From Bacteroidales bacterium (GTDB lineage Bacteria; Bacteroidota; Bacteroidia; Bacteroidales; UBA3824), in NCBI GenBank assembly GCA_024413595.1, contig JAKSUC010000034.1, positions 1-36,993 on the forward strand: DNA of 36,993 nucleotides, read 5' to 3'. The notes under the pieces were generated by a model, which was not told where the DNA came from, searched no databases, and was given only the letters and a program-made list of their open reading frames with translations. Made by a program: the position numbers and the translations under genes. Of this stretch, positions 15,363 through 23,613 are shown piece by piece. How positions within the stretch are numbered: position 1 is the stretch's first letter; every line of letters starts with the position of its first letter.

Positions 15363-18300
15363 ATGAAACAACAAATCAAATTATCATCAAAAAAGGTTTT
15401 AATATATGTATTTATCCTACTAGCAATAGGTATTAATTCTTTATATTTTATTACTAATTCATATATAACTAATACTTGCGAAAAAAATGCTAACGCATGG
15501 GCTGATAATTTTTTTTATAATCAACTTGTAAAATTTTCTAATCTTATATCAGATTATTCTAACTACGAAGAATTATCTGATTTAATTGATACTTCGTCTA
15601 CAATTCAAGATTGGGAAAATTTAGATATTGATGATGCTATTATCGAACACAAAATTTACGGAATTGCTTTACTAGATGCTAAAGGTATTCCTCTTTATAA
15701 AACACAAAGTTTAAGTTCTGGACTTTTTGACGGAGATGGCAACAAAATAGCACATGAATTAAGAACAAAACGTTATCTTCAATATTATAAAAACAACAAC
15801 GACTCTATTTTTTATATAGCAATATCGTCAATTAAAACCAATGGATTTAATAATGGATTTCTTGCAGCAGTTGGATATTTACCTAATATGGCTATGCTTT
15901 CATTACCTTCTGGAGTTTGCAAACTTAATATCACTAATAGCAGAGACTCTATAAATACTTTTAATTCAGACAATTCTTATTCTATAAAACGACCTTTATA
16001 TGATATTAACAATAATGTGTTGGCTCGTGCTAATATAAATTATTATGGTCAAGAAATTACATTTCATAACAAAGCTATTAATTATTTTATTACAATAAAT
16101 TGCATTATATTAATAATTCTAATTATTTTAATTATTCTAAAAAATAAAATCTCATTTATAAACAAAGAAGAAATTGACTATTCTGACGCATACCATCAAT
16201 TTGGAACTGTGGTATGTGATAATAAAGGTGAAATAATATTTATTGATAGGAAAGCGGCATATTTTCTAAATTGCTCTACTACAACAAATATAGGCAAACC
16301 AATAACATCAATTTTAGACAAAACTAACATAGATATTATCAACAATGCAATAACAGATGATAATATCAACAAACAAATTTGGTTATCAATCAATAATAAT
16401 GAACATTTAACAGAAAAAGTTTATGTTATAATTCATAATTTTAATGATTTATCTACTAATTTTTCTAAACTAAGTTCGCATTTTGATACTAATTTTTGCG
16501 AAGCAATAGAACAAAATTCATTAGGAATAGTTTTAACTAATGAACAAGGCAAAATAACTTATGCAAATTCAAAATTTGTTGAATTAACAGAATATTCTTT
16601 AACACAAATTATCAACGAACAACCTATTTTATTATACGACGAACAAGGTATTCCATCAACAACTTATGATTTTTGGATAAAATTAAAAGAACTAAAATCT
16701 TGGGTTGGTGAACAATATTGCAGAAGTAAAAATGGAAACAAAATTTGTTTACACACAACAATTTCTCCTATTTTTTCAAAAAATAATCTAATAACTGGAT
16801 ACTCTATTATTTTTGAAGATATATCTAACAAATTAATTTTAGAAAAAGACTTACAAAATCAAATCAAAAAAAACAATTTAATCTTAGAAAATTGTCCTGA
16901 CGTTATTTGGATTTTTAATGTTAAACAAATGAGACTAACTTATTGCAGTCCATCTGTTTATCAATTAAGAGGATATACTTCTGAAGAAGCATTACAAATG
17001 AGTATAAAAGACTCGTTCGACGAAAAATCATATAATCATATTAAAAATATTATTGAAAATTCGTATCAACCTAATCCTGAAAGTAGAATATTATCAGACA
17101 TCGATTTACATTTCGAAGCTAAACAAACTTGTAAAAATGGTTCTTATGTTGATATTGAAATTACAATGAAACCATATTTTAGTAACAATAATTCTTCTAT
17201 TCCTGAAGAAATTATTGGAGTAACTAGAAATATTACTCAACGAAAAATAATGGAACAAAAAATTTATGAATCTGAATCAAAATATAGAATTATTGCTGAA
17301 AATACAGGCGACATTATTTGGAAATACGATGCTGATAGTCTTATTTTATCATACGTTAGCAACTCTGTTTCTAACATTATTGGATATTCTACAAACGAAG
17401 TTGAAGGTAAATCTATAACCGATTTCCTTACACCTGAATCATATCAAAAGTTGAAAGGAAATTTAGCTCAAAAACTCAAAAATTCAGAGAATAGTAAAAG
17501 AAATGAACGATTTAAATACTCTGCTATTTGCAAAAATGGAGATTTAAAATATTTTGAGTCAATAGCTTCGGCTATTACAAATTCTGAAGGTAAAATTGAA
17601 TTTGTAGGCGTTAGTAGAGATGTTACTGACACTCATAATTATGAAAATGATTTGAATCAAGCTAACGAAAAAATGGAAATTTTACTAGACTCTGTTCCTG
17701 CAAAAATATATTATGTTAACAAAAATAACGAATTTGAATTAGTTAATGATTATTTTGCTAATGTCTTTAATATGAATCACAATGAATTTATTAAAAAATA
17801 TAAAGAAATTAAATTCTCTGATGAAATTAAAGAACTTTTTGCTTCCGATTTAGATATTATAAAAAATGGAACTAATACTATAAATAAAATTTGCCAATTA
17901 TCTTCTTTAGACTCTGAATTAAAATGGTATTCTATAACAAAAGTGATAGTATATAATTCTAGTCACGAAAATATCGGGTTAATGTGTATTATTATGGATA
18001 TTACAAAAAGTAAAATACAAGATTTTAAAATTAGAGAAGCTAATCGTCAATTTGAAAATACTCTTAATAATTTAACAGACATTTATGTAAGAACTGACTT
18101 AAAAAGCAATGTTTTACAAGCAAGTAATTCTATTTGCGAAGTTCTTGGTATTAAAACAAAAGATGAAATTATTGGTAAACCTATTTCTAAATATATCAAA
18201 ACCAAAATTGATTGGAATAATATTGAAAAAAACAAAATTGTTAAAGAATTTGATTTTACAATTGAAAACGAAGAAGGAAATACAATTTATTGCGAAGTTA

Positions 18301-19229
18301 ATATTAACCAATTCACTGATATTCAAGGGAAACCTGCGGGATTTGAAGGCATTGCACGAAACGTTACTGAACGAAAACGCTATTTTCAAGAAATTGAAAA
18401 AATGACACAAGATTTAGTGGAATCTCTTAAAGAAACGCAAATGAAAAAAAATCAACTTGAAACCGCTAATCGTCACATGGAAGAAAGTTTAACTTACGCA
18501 AAACGTATTCAAGACGCGTTATTAGTTCCATCATTAACTTATACTAAAAATTGTTTTCCTGATAGTTTTGTTTTATACAAACCAAGAGATATTGTAGGAG
18601 GTGATTTTTACTATAATATTCGTGTTGGTGATACTGATATTTGCGTAGTAGCAGATTGTACGGGACATGGAGTTCCTGGAGCATTAATGAGTGTTTTGGC
18701 TATTAGCTTATTAAATGATATTTTTAATCAAAAATCTAATGATGAAAATTTTTCTCCAGCTAGTATTCTTGAACTAATGCGTACAAAGATAATTGCAACT
18801 TTAAAAAATTCAGTTATTTTACGTGATGGTTTAGATATTGGTATTTTATTTAGAAAAAACAATAAAATGACTATTCAATACGCTGGTGCTAATATTCCTT
18901 TAATTATTATTAGCAAAGGAAATGTTAATATTATAGAACCAACAAAATGTCCTATTGGAATATATCCTATTCAATTAAATTTTGAAAATAAAAATATTGA
19001 AATCAATACAAATGATATGATTTATCTTGCTTCGGATGGATATATTGACCAATTTGGTATTTCTGAAAACAGAAAATTTTCTAGAAAAGATTTTGTTAAT
19101 CTTTTGCAAAACATTGCATATTTACCGTGTAATGCACAAGAAAACGAACTTGAAAATGTGCTTTCTCAATGGCGTGGTTCTCGAAAACAAACTGATGATA
19201 TTACTGTGTTTGGATTTAGAGTTGTGTAA
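15363..19229 (+). CDS. Membrane PAS-domain PP2C (SpoIIE-type) serine phosphatase
   Basis: A sensor phosphatase. TM1 is at about 12-32 and TM2 at about 240-260, enclosing a periplasmic sensor of about 205 residues. The cytoplasmic part has a degenerate PAS-like segment (about 276-360) and five clearer PAS domains (about 376-495, 505-630, 640-757, 767-885, 895-1005), several ending in the PAC-like ITxRK or VTxRK pattern. A coiled coil (about 1005-1045) leads to the PP2C domain (about 1050-1288). Metal-binding residues are present: D1081 in IVGGDFY, D1098 in ADCTGHGVPGA, D1225 in SDGYIDQ and D1278-D1279 in QTDDITVFGF. Such proteins dephosphorylate STAS-type partners; the SiaB-like kinase at 4839 could be its antagonist. 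No histidine-kinase domain is present. It directly follows pepD. Confidence 0.93.
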   Translation: MKQQIKLSSKKVLIYVFILLAIGINSLYFITNSYITNTCEKNANAWADNFFYNQLVKFSNLISDYSNYEELSDLIDTSSTIQDWENLDIDDAIIEHKIYGIALLDAKGIPLYKTQSLSSGLFDGDGNKIAHELRTKRYLQYYKNNNDSIFYIAISSIKTNGFNNGFLAAVGYLPNMAMLSLPSGVCKLNITNSRDSINTFNSDNSYSIKRPLYDINNNVLARANINYYGQEITFHNKAINYFITINCIILIILIILIILKNKISFINKEEIDYSDAYHQFGTVVCDNKGEIIFIDRKAAYFLNCSTTTNIGKPITSILDKTNIDIINNAITDDNINKQIWLSINNNEHLTEKVYVIIHNFNDLSTNFSKLSSHFDTNFCEAIEQNSLGIVLTNEQGKITYANSKFVELTEYSLTQIINEQPILLYDEQGIPSTTYDFWIKLKELKSWVGEQYCRSKNGNKICLHTTISPIFSKNNLITGYSIIFEDISNKLILEKDLQNQIKKNNLILENCPDVIWIFNVKQMRLTYCSPSVYQLRGYTSEEALQMSIKDSFDEKSYNHIKNIIENSYQPNPESRILSDIDLHFEAKQTCKNGSYVDIEITMKPYFSNNNSSIPEEIIGVTRNITQRKIMEQKIYESESKYRIIAENTGDIIWKYDADSLILSYVSNSVSNIIGYSTNEVEGKSITDFLTPESYQKLKGNLAQKLKNSENSKRNERFKYSAICKNGDLKYFESIASAITNSEGKIEFVGVSRDVTDTHNYENDLNQANEKMEILLDSVPAKIYYVNKNNEFELVNDYFANVFNMNHNEFIKKYKEIKFSDEIKELFASDLDIIKNGTNTINKICQLSSLDSELKWYSITKVIVYNSSHENIGLMCIIMDITKSKIQDFKIREANRQFENTLNNLTDIYVRTDLKSNVLQASNSICEVLGIKTKDEIIGKPISKYIKTKIDWNNIEKNKIVKEFDFTIENEEGNTIYCEVNINQFTDIQGKPAGFEGIARNVTERKRYFQEIEKMTQDLVESLKETQMKKNQLETANRHMEESLTYAKRIQDALLVPSLTYTKNCFPDSFVLYKPRDIVGGDFYYNIRVGDTDICVVADCTGHGVPGALMSVLAISLLNDIFNQKSNDENFSPASILELMRTKIIATLKNSVILRDGLDIGILFRKNNKMTIQYAGANIPLIIISKGNVNIIEPTKCPIGIYPIQLNFENKNIEINTNDMIYLASDGYIDQFGISENRKFSRKDFVNLLQNIAYLPCNAQENELENVLSQWRGSRKQTDDITVFGFRVV

Positions 19230-19260
19230 TTATATTTTATAAAATATTATCATATAATTT

Positions 19261-19380
19261 TTATTGTTGTCCAAAAAACAATAAGTTTACAAAATCTGTA
19301 TAAAAAAACAAAAAATAATTCTACTGATATTTGTAGAGTCGGTGTATTGAAATTTATAATATTATCTCAAACAACAATAG
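19261..19380. repeat. Intergenic repeat element, copy B, with inverted ends
   Basis: Positions 19327-19379 match 1-53 at 42 of 53 sites. An inverted fragment of the same end, TTATTGTTGTCC (19261-19272), is the reverse complement of GGACAACAATAA in copy A. TATTGTTGT (19262-19270) and ACAACAATA (19371-19379) therefore bound an element of about 118 bp with 9-bp inverted ends. It contains no ORF. It may be a small non-autonomous mobile element or a processed intergenic repeat. Confidence 0.5.
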
Positions 19381-19485
19381 CATGAAACTTAATTTTTGGA
19401 AACGAATGTAAAAAGAATTTTAAAAAAAGAAAGATAATCACAAAAAATTTTTTTGTAAATAACTACTTGAACATTTTTTAATTCA

Positions 19486-20514
19486 TCAATTCGACATTAA
19501 ATGCGAAATCGAAAGCGAAAGTGTTTCTAAGCGTACATTTTCGTTGTTTACAACATCAATTTTAAATGGAATATCATGTTGATTATAGTCAGAAGGAACA
19601 AAAAAATTAAAACTTACATTTACTTCTTTACCTACTTCTACAATTGGAATTGATATTTTTTTATATTTTTCATCAATTTTAATTTTTGGATTACTTGAAA
19701 TATGTACAGAAATATTTTTAGCTTCATAAAGACCTATATTTAAAATTTTTACTGCTAATTTAATATTTTCTCCTTTTTGGGGAGAAACATTATTTTCTCT
19801 ATTTATCTCTTCTTCTCCAACAATATTACTAATAGCATACCCAGTAATTTTTAGTTTAGTCTCATTTTCTTCAATATCATCAATTCCTAATTTTGTAGAT
19901 CCATAAACACCAAAATATCCAATTACCACTTCTTGTTTTCCATATAAAACTATGCCCATTGAATTTCCATAAAATTTTTGATAAGGAATATATCCTACAT
20001 ATTTTCCATTAATAAAAAATACATATTCGTGAAATTGGTGTTGAATTCTTAAAATATTTGTTTTCCCTATTTTTATATAAGGAGATTGTTTTGGTTCAAT
20101 AAGATAACTACCATTACCTCCTGCCTTTGCTTGTCTTACATAAAATTTTCCATCATTTGTTATCACAAAACTAAAATAACAATATTGTCCTTTACCCCAC
20201 ATTATACCAAAACCATTTTCTTTATCTCCACTAACATTCACGCCCATAGTTTCGATAAAAAATTTTCGTAAAGGATTAAAATCAACTTTAGTTTCAAATG
20301 TTCTTGAACCAATATGCTTATAATGATTTATATAATATTTTTCTCCTTTTATTGACGCAGAATATTCTGGTGTTTCTCCAATTGTCCAATTATGTTTATT
20401 ATTTCTAAACCTCTCTAATAATATTGTTTCTTTTATTTCTTGAGCAATTGAACAATTAAAAAAGCAAAACAAATTAAAAACAAAAATTAATGCAATAAAG
20501 GAGCGAAATATCAT
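19486..20514 (-). CDS. Secreted protein with LamG-like and CARDB-like regions
   Basis: Not recognised as a named family. The first 25 residues are a signal peptide (hydrophobic SFIALIFVFNLFCFF, then SIAQ). Residues about 30-210 are beta-rich and open with a run (LLERFRNNKHNWTIGE) typical of concanavalin-like, LamG or glucan-binding domains, including an aromatic repeat of Gly, Trp and Tyr. Residues about 245-342 resemble a CARDB or Ig-like domain (NIGLYEAKNISVHI). It lies 6 nt after the small membrane-protein gene and is last in the era operon. It is probably an extracytoplasmic binding protein; the ligand is unknown. Confidence 0.7.
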   Translation of the reverse strand: MIFRSFIALIFVFNLFCFFNCSIAQEIKETILLERFRNNKHNWTIGETPEYSASIKGEKYYINHYKHIGSRTFETKVDFNPLRKFFIETMGVNVSGDKENGFGIMWGKGQYCYFSFVITNDGKFYVRQAKAGGNGSYLIEPKQSPYIKIGKTNILRIQHQFHEYVFFINGKYVGYIPYQKFYGNSMGIVLYGKQEVVIGYFGVYGSTKLGIDDIEENETKLKITGYAISNIVGEEEINRENNVSPQKGENIKLAVKILNIGLYEAKNISVHISSNPKIKIDEKYKKISIPIVEVGKEVNVSFNFFVPSDYNQHDIPFKIDVVNNENVRLETLSLSISHLMSN

Positions 20515-20520
20515 ACTAAA

Positions 20521-20832
20521 TTATAGTTTTACAATTATAGTAATTACAATAAGAAAAATTATTGAACCAATCATTCCTTTTGCACCAAGCATCATATCTT
20601 TTTTTGTCATAATATAAAAAACAAGCAAATCTGGCAATGCACATAAACTAACAATTTTCATTATAACTTCAGGTTTAAACAATGTTGTAAAAAAATCTGA
20701 TAATGAAGTTGTTGGATAATATTTTGCATACCAAAACAATAATAAAGTTATTGCAGGAACAAGTAATCCAATAAAAAATCCCATTGGAATTGTGTTATAT
20801 TTATTTTTTTCTTCTCTTTTTCGGGTTTCCAT
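20521..20832 (-). CDS. Small integral membrane protein, 103 residues
   Basis: Function unknown. A charged N-terminus (METRKREEKNK) precedes three hydrophobic segments near 17-37, 58-75 and 85-101, so three membrane spans are likely. The gene sits 13 nt after era and 6 nt before the secreted LamG-like gene, so the three are almost surely one transcript. No metal site or transporter motif was seen. Confidence 0.7.
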   Translation of the reverse strand: METRKREEKNKYNTIPMGFFIGLLVPAITLLLFWYAKYYPTTSLSDFFTTLFKPEVIMKIVSLCALPDLLVFYIMTKKDMMLGAKGMIGSIIFLIVITIIVKL

Positions 20833-20845
20833 TTTATTTGTTTAA

Positions 20846-21730
20846 TTAAATATCGTAACCAAAATTTTTTAATCTATTTGTATTATCTCTCCAATCTTTG
20901 CTAACTTTTACAAACATTTCAAGATATATTTTTTTACCAAAAAAAGCTTCTATTTCTTTTCTAGAAACAGAACCAAGACGTTTTAATGCTTGTCCTCCTT
21001 TGCCTATAATTATTCCTTTTTGAGAATCTCTAATTACATTAATAACAGTTTGAATACGAATTATTGACTCTTCTTCTTTAAATGTTTCTACCTGAACTTC
21101 AACAGAATACGGTATTTCTTTTTCGTATAATGTTAATATTTTTTCGCGAATTATTTCGCTTACAAAAAATCTTTCTGGCTTATCTGTTAATCTATCTTTT
21201 TCAAAATATGGTGGATTTTCTGGTAAAAGTTCTACTATACGATTTAAAATATTTTCGGTATTGAATTTATGCAAAGCAGAAACTGGATGTACTTCTGCTT
21301 TTGGTATTAATTCATGCCACTCTTTTATAATATCTTCTACTTGAGTTTGTTCCGTTACTAAATCTATTTTGTTGATTAATATTATAATCGGAACACTCAA
21401 ACGATTAACCATATCTAAAAAAAACTTGTTTTTTGTTTTGGTTTCTAATACATCAGTAATGTATAAAATTACATCAGCGTCTTCTAATGCCGACTCTGAA
21501 TATTTTAACATACTTTCTTGAAGTTTATAAACTGGTTTTAAAACACCTGGAGTATCACTATAAACAATTTGATAATCATCACCTGTAACAATTCCCATTA
21601 TTCTGTGACGAGTTGTCTGACTTTTTGAGGTGATTATCGATAATTTTTCACCTACTAATATATTCATCAAAGTAGACTTTCCTACATTAGGATTGCCTAC
21701 TATGTTTACAAAACCTGATTTGTAAGCCAT
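20846..21730 (-). CDS. era: GTPase Era
   Basis: Ribosome-assembly GTPase that binds the 3' end of 16S rRNA. The Ras-like domain has GNPNVGKS (12-19, G1), DTPG (59-62, G3) and NKID (120-123, G4). The C-terminal KH domain has the GKGG loop in IIIGKGGQALKRLG near 239-252. Its 294 residues fit the family. A TACCTTTG box on minus (21764-21757) marks its promoter, 27 nt upstream of the ATG. It leads an operon with a small membrane protein and a secreted protein. Confidence 0.97.
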   Translation of the reverse strand: MAYKSGFVNIVGNPNVGKSTLMNILVGEKLSIITSKSQTTRHRIMGIVTGDDYQIVYSDTPGVLKPVYKLQESMLKYSESALEDADVILYITDVLETKTKNKFFLDMVNRLSVPIIILINKIDLVTEQTQVEDIIKEWHELIPKAEVHPVSALHKFNTENILNRIVELLPENPPYFEKDRLTDKPERFFVSEIIREKILTLYEKEIPYSVEVQVETFKEEESIIRIQTVINVIRDSQKGIIIGKGGQALKRLGSVSRKEIEAFFGKKIYLEMFVKVSKDWRDNTNRLKNFGYDI

Positions 21731-21756
21731 TTTATTTTAATCTGTTAAATTTAGCG

Positions 21757-21764
21757 CAAAGGTA
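21757..21764 (-). promoter_or_regulatory. -7 box of the era operon
   Basis: On minus this reads TACCTTTG, followed by C, a very typical Bacteroidota TAnnTTTG element. Transcription would start about 20 nt before the era ATG. Confidence 0.6.
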
Positions 21765-21913
21765 AAAAAAAGTGCATTATTTAACAAAGTAAATATTATT
21801 ATCACTTCGTTATTTTATTTAATGATTGTGTTTTTTTTCTAAAATTTATTATAATATTTATCATTTTATTATTTCTATTACATTGTAAAAAATCTGTAAT
21901 TCTAATATTTTTA

Positions 21914-21921
21914 TATATTTG
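21914..21921 (+). promoter_or_regulatory. -7 box upstream of the 21940 gene
   Basis: TATATTTG, followed by C, matches TAnnTTTG. It overlaps an in-frame TTG at 21919, which argues against that TTG as a start codon and for the ATG at 21940. Confidence 0.5.
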
Positions 21922-21939
21922 CATTTAAATCATAAGATT

Positions 21940-22638
21940 ATGAAACACTTTTGTTTAATTTTAATATTTATATTTAGTATATCAAATTGTATATCTGGCA
22001 ACTATGACACATTACAAAGAGATAGTTTAATGTTTACAACTGGTCCCAATGTTATTTTTAAGGGCGATAATAATATTATTGTAAAAAATAATAAAGGCGA
22101 AGTTATTGAAGGTGTTTTAGGAGAAGATACAGATTTATGGACTACTGGACCAATGGTTAGTTTTGCATCAAATTCTCGTGTAAAATTTAACAACGAAGGT
22201 AAAGTTATTGAAGGTTTTTCTAATGCAAATTTTATTGCTCTTGCTTGTGATAATAAATATTATGAATTTAAATCATATAGTAAAATTACTTTTGATAATA
22301 AAGGTACTATAAATGAAGGAAATATAGTTTCAAGTATAAAAATTATTTGTAATAGAGATATCGAAATATTTTCTGTACCAGAATCAAAAATAAAATTTTA
22401 TGATACTGGCGAAATTATGTGGATTATGCCAACAGAAAATATAAAAATTAACACTTCTAACGATAAAATTGTATTGTCAAATCAATATCCAATAAAATTG
22501 AATAAAAATTGCGAAATAATTCAAGGTTGTTTAGCAAAAAAAACTACATTTGTAAATGAAAAAGGTGAAGAATCAATTCTTCGTCAAGGTTCTACTATTT
22601 TTTTAGGACAAGACGGAAAATGGTCAGATAATAATTAG
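21940..22638 (+). CDS. Secreted protein with short beta-hairpin repeats
   Basis: Not recognised. The ATG at 21940 starts a signal peptide (MKHFCLILIFIFSISNCISG). The Cys at residue 17 could be a lipobox Cys, but the context (SNC) is weak. The rest is about five imperfect repeats of 30-40 residues, each with a strand, a turn such as NNKG, NNEG or DNKG, and a closing VIEG, INEG or IIQG. This looks like a repeating beta-hairpin or solenoid. Its 233 residues show no catalytic motif. A TAnnTTTG box lies just upstream. The next gene, 25 nt downstream, also encodes a repeat protein of similar turn chemistry. Confidence 0.7.
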   Translation: MKHFCLILIFIFSISNCISGNYDTLQRDSLMFTTGPNVIFKGDNNIIVKNNKGEVIEGVLGEDTDLWTTGPMVSFASNSRVKFNNEGKVIEGFSNANFIALACDNKYYEFKSYSKITFDNKGTINEGNIVSSIKIICNRDIEIFSVPESKIKFYDTGEIMWIMPTENIKINTSNDKIVLSNQYPIKLNKNCEIIQGCLAKKTTFVNEKGEESILRQGSTIFLGQDGKWSDNN

Positions 22639-22663
22639 TTTATTAATAAAAAATTATATTAAA

Positions 22664-23494
22664 ATGAAAAAAATAAAATCAATATCAGAAATAGTAACTT
22701 CTAAAGATACTGGTGAAAAATATAAAAGAGCTTATACCGAATATGATGAAAATGGAAATGAAATTGTTTCAATAGATTATGATTTTTCAGAAGCTATAAA
22801 TGCAAAAAACTTAACAAAATACGATGATAACAATCGAAAAATTCAAATGCAAATTTATACTGAAGAAGATGTAATTAACGAAACTCACTTTTATTTTTAT
22901 AATGAAGATGGTAAAATTTTGAAAGAAGAAATTGATTATAGTGAAGAATCAAAATCTATAAAAAATTATAACTACGACGCTAATAATTTAACAATTGTTA
23001 CTGTTGATGAAAATAACGAAATAGAAGAGAAAGAAATTATAATTAGAAACGAAGATAACAATATTATTGAACATAAAGTTTTTGATTATGAAGGAAATCA
23101 AACAATTCACGAAATATTAGAATATTCAGATAAAAAATTAACTCTTCAAAAAAATTTTGATGAAAAAGACAATTTAACAAATCAAAGATATTATAAATAT
23201 AACGACAAAGGTCAAATAATATTTGTAGGAGTAGCTAATAGCAGACGAGAACTGCTTGATAGTTCTACTTATGAATACGATGAAAAAGGTCGTGAAATTG
23301 TTAGAACTATTGGTACAAGAGGTAAAATTTCAACTGAATATAATGATGATGAACACACTGTTACTTCTATTACACAAACAGGTAGTGGACAAATTATTAG
23401 TCAAACTATTACAACATTAAACGAAGAAAATCAAACTCTTAAAGAAGAAGATTTTGCTAATATAACAGACTATATTTACGAATATTTTGATTAA
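22664..23494 (+). CDS. Protein with YD-like (RHS-type) repeats, no toxin domain
   Basis: The 276 residues hold at least five YD-like units of the form Y-(D/N)-(E/D)-(N/D/K)-G-(N/K/Q/R)-(E/I): YDENGNEI, YNEDGKIL, YEGNQTI, YNDKGQII and YDEKGREI. These resemble RHS/YD beta-hairpin repeats. There is no signal peptide, no membrane segment, no RHS core cap and no C-terminal toxin tip, so it is not a standard RHS polymorphic toxin. It follows the 21940 gene by 25 nt and ends at a strong terminator. It is probably cytoplasmic; function unknown. Confidence 0.7.
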   Translation: MKKIKSISEIVTSKDTGEKYKRAYTEYDENGNEIVSIDYDFSEAINAKNLTKYDDNNRKIQMQIYTEEDVINETHFYFYNEDGKILKEEIDYSEESKSIKNYNYDANNLTIVTVDENNEIEEKEIIIRNEDNNIIEHKVFDYEGNQTIHEILEYSDKKLTLQKNFDEKDNLTNQRYYKYNDKGQIIFVGVANSRRELLDSSTYEYDEKGREIVRTIGTRGKISTEYNDDEHTVTSITQTGSGQIISQTITTLNEENQTLKEEDFANITDYIYEYFD

Positions 23495-23501
23495 AAAAAA
23501 T

Positions 23502-23534
23502 CTCCCATAAAATATAGGTTTATGGGAGTTTTTT
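23502..23534 (+). terminator. Terminator of the two repeat-protein genes
   Basis: CTCCCATA (23502-23509) and TATGGGAG (23521-23528) form an 8-bp stem followed directly by TTTTTT. It lies 7 nt past the stop of the YD-like gene. Confidence 0.9.
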
Positions 23535-23544
23535 ATTCTATCTT

Positions 23545-23578
23545 TTAAAAAACATCTAGAAAAAAACTTCTAGATGTT
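23545..23578 (-). terminator. Terminator of the OmpA-family gene
   Basis: AACATCTAGAA (23551-23561) and TTCTAGATGTT (23568-23578) form an 11-bp stem. On minus it is followed by a T-rich tract (about 23550-23545). It lies 36 nt past the stop of the OmpA-family gene. Confidence 0.8.
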
Positions 23579-23613
23579 AAATAATAAATATGTATGATAA
23601 ATGAAAATTAATC

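Noticed and set aside
19261..19380. CRISPR array or orphan CRISPR repeats
   Set aside because: Only single, diverged copies 19 kb apart, no spacers in tandem and no cas genes in the window. The partial dyad and length alone are not enough.
21919..21939. TTG start for the 21940 gene
   Set aside because: It overlaps a likely -7 box, and the ATG gives a clean signal peptide.
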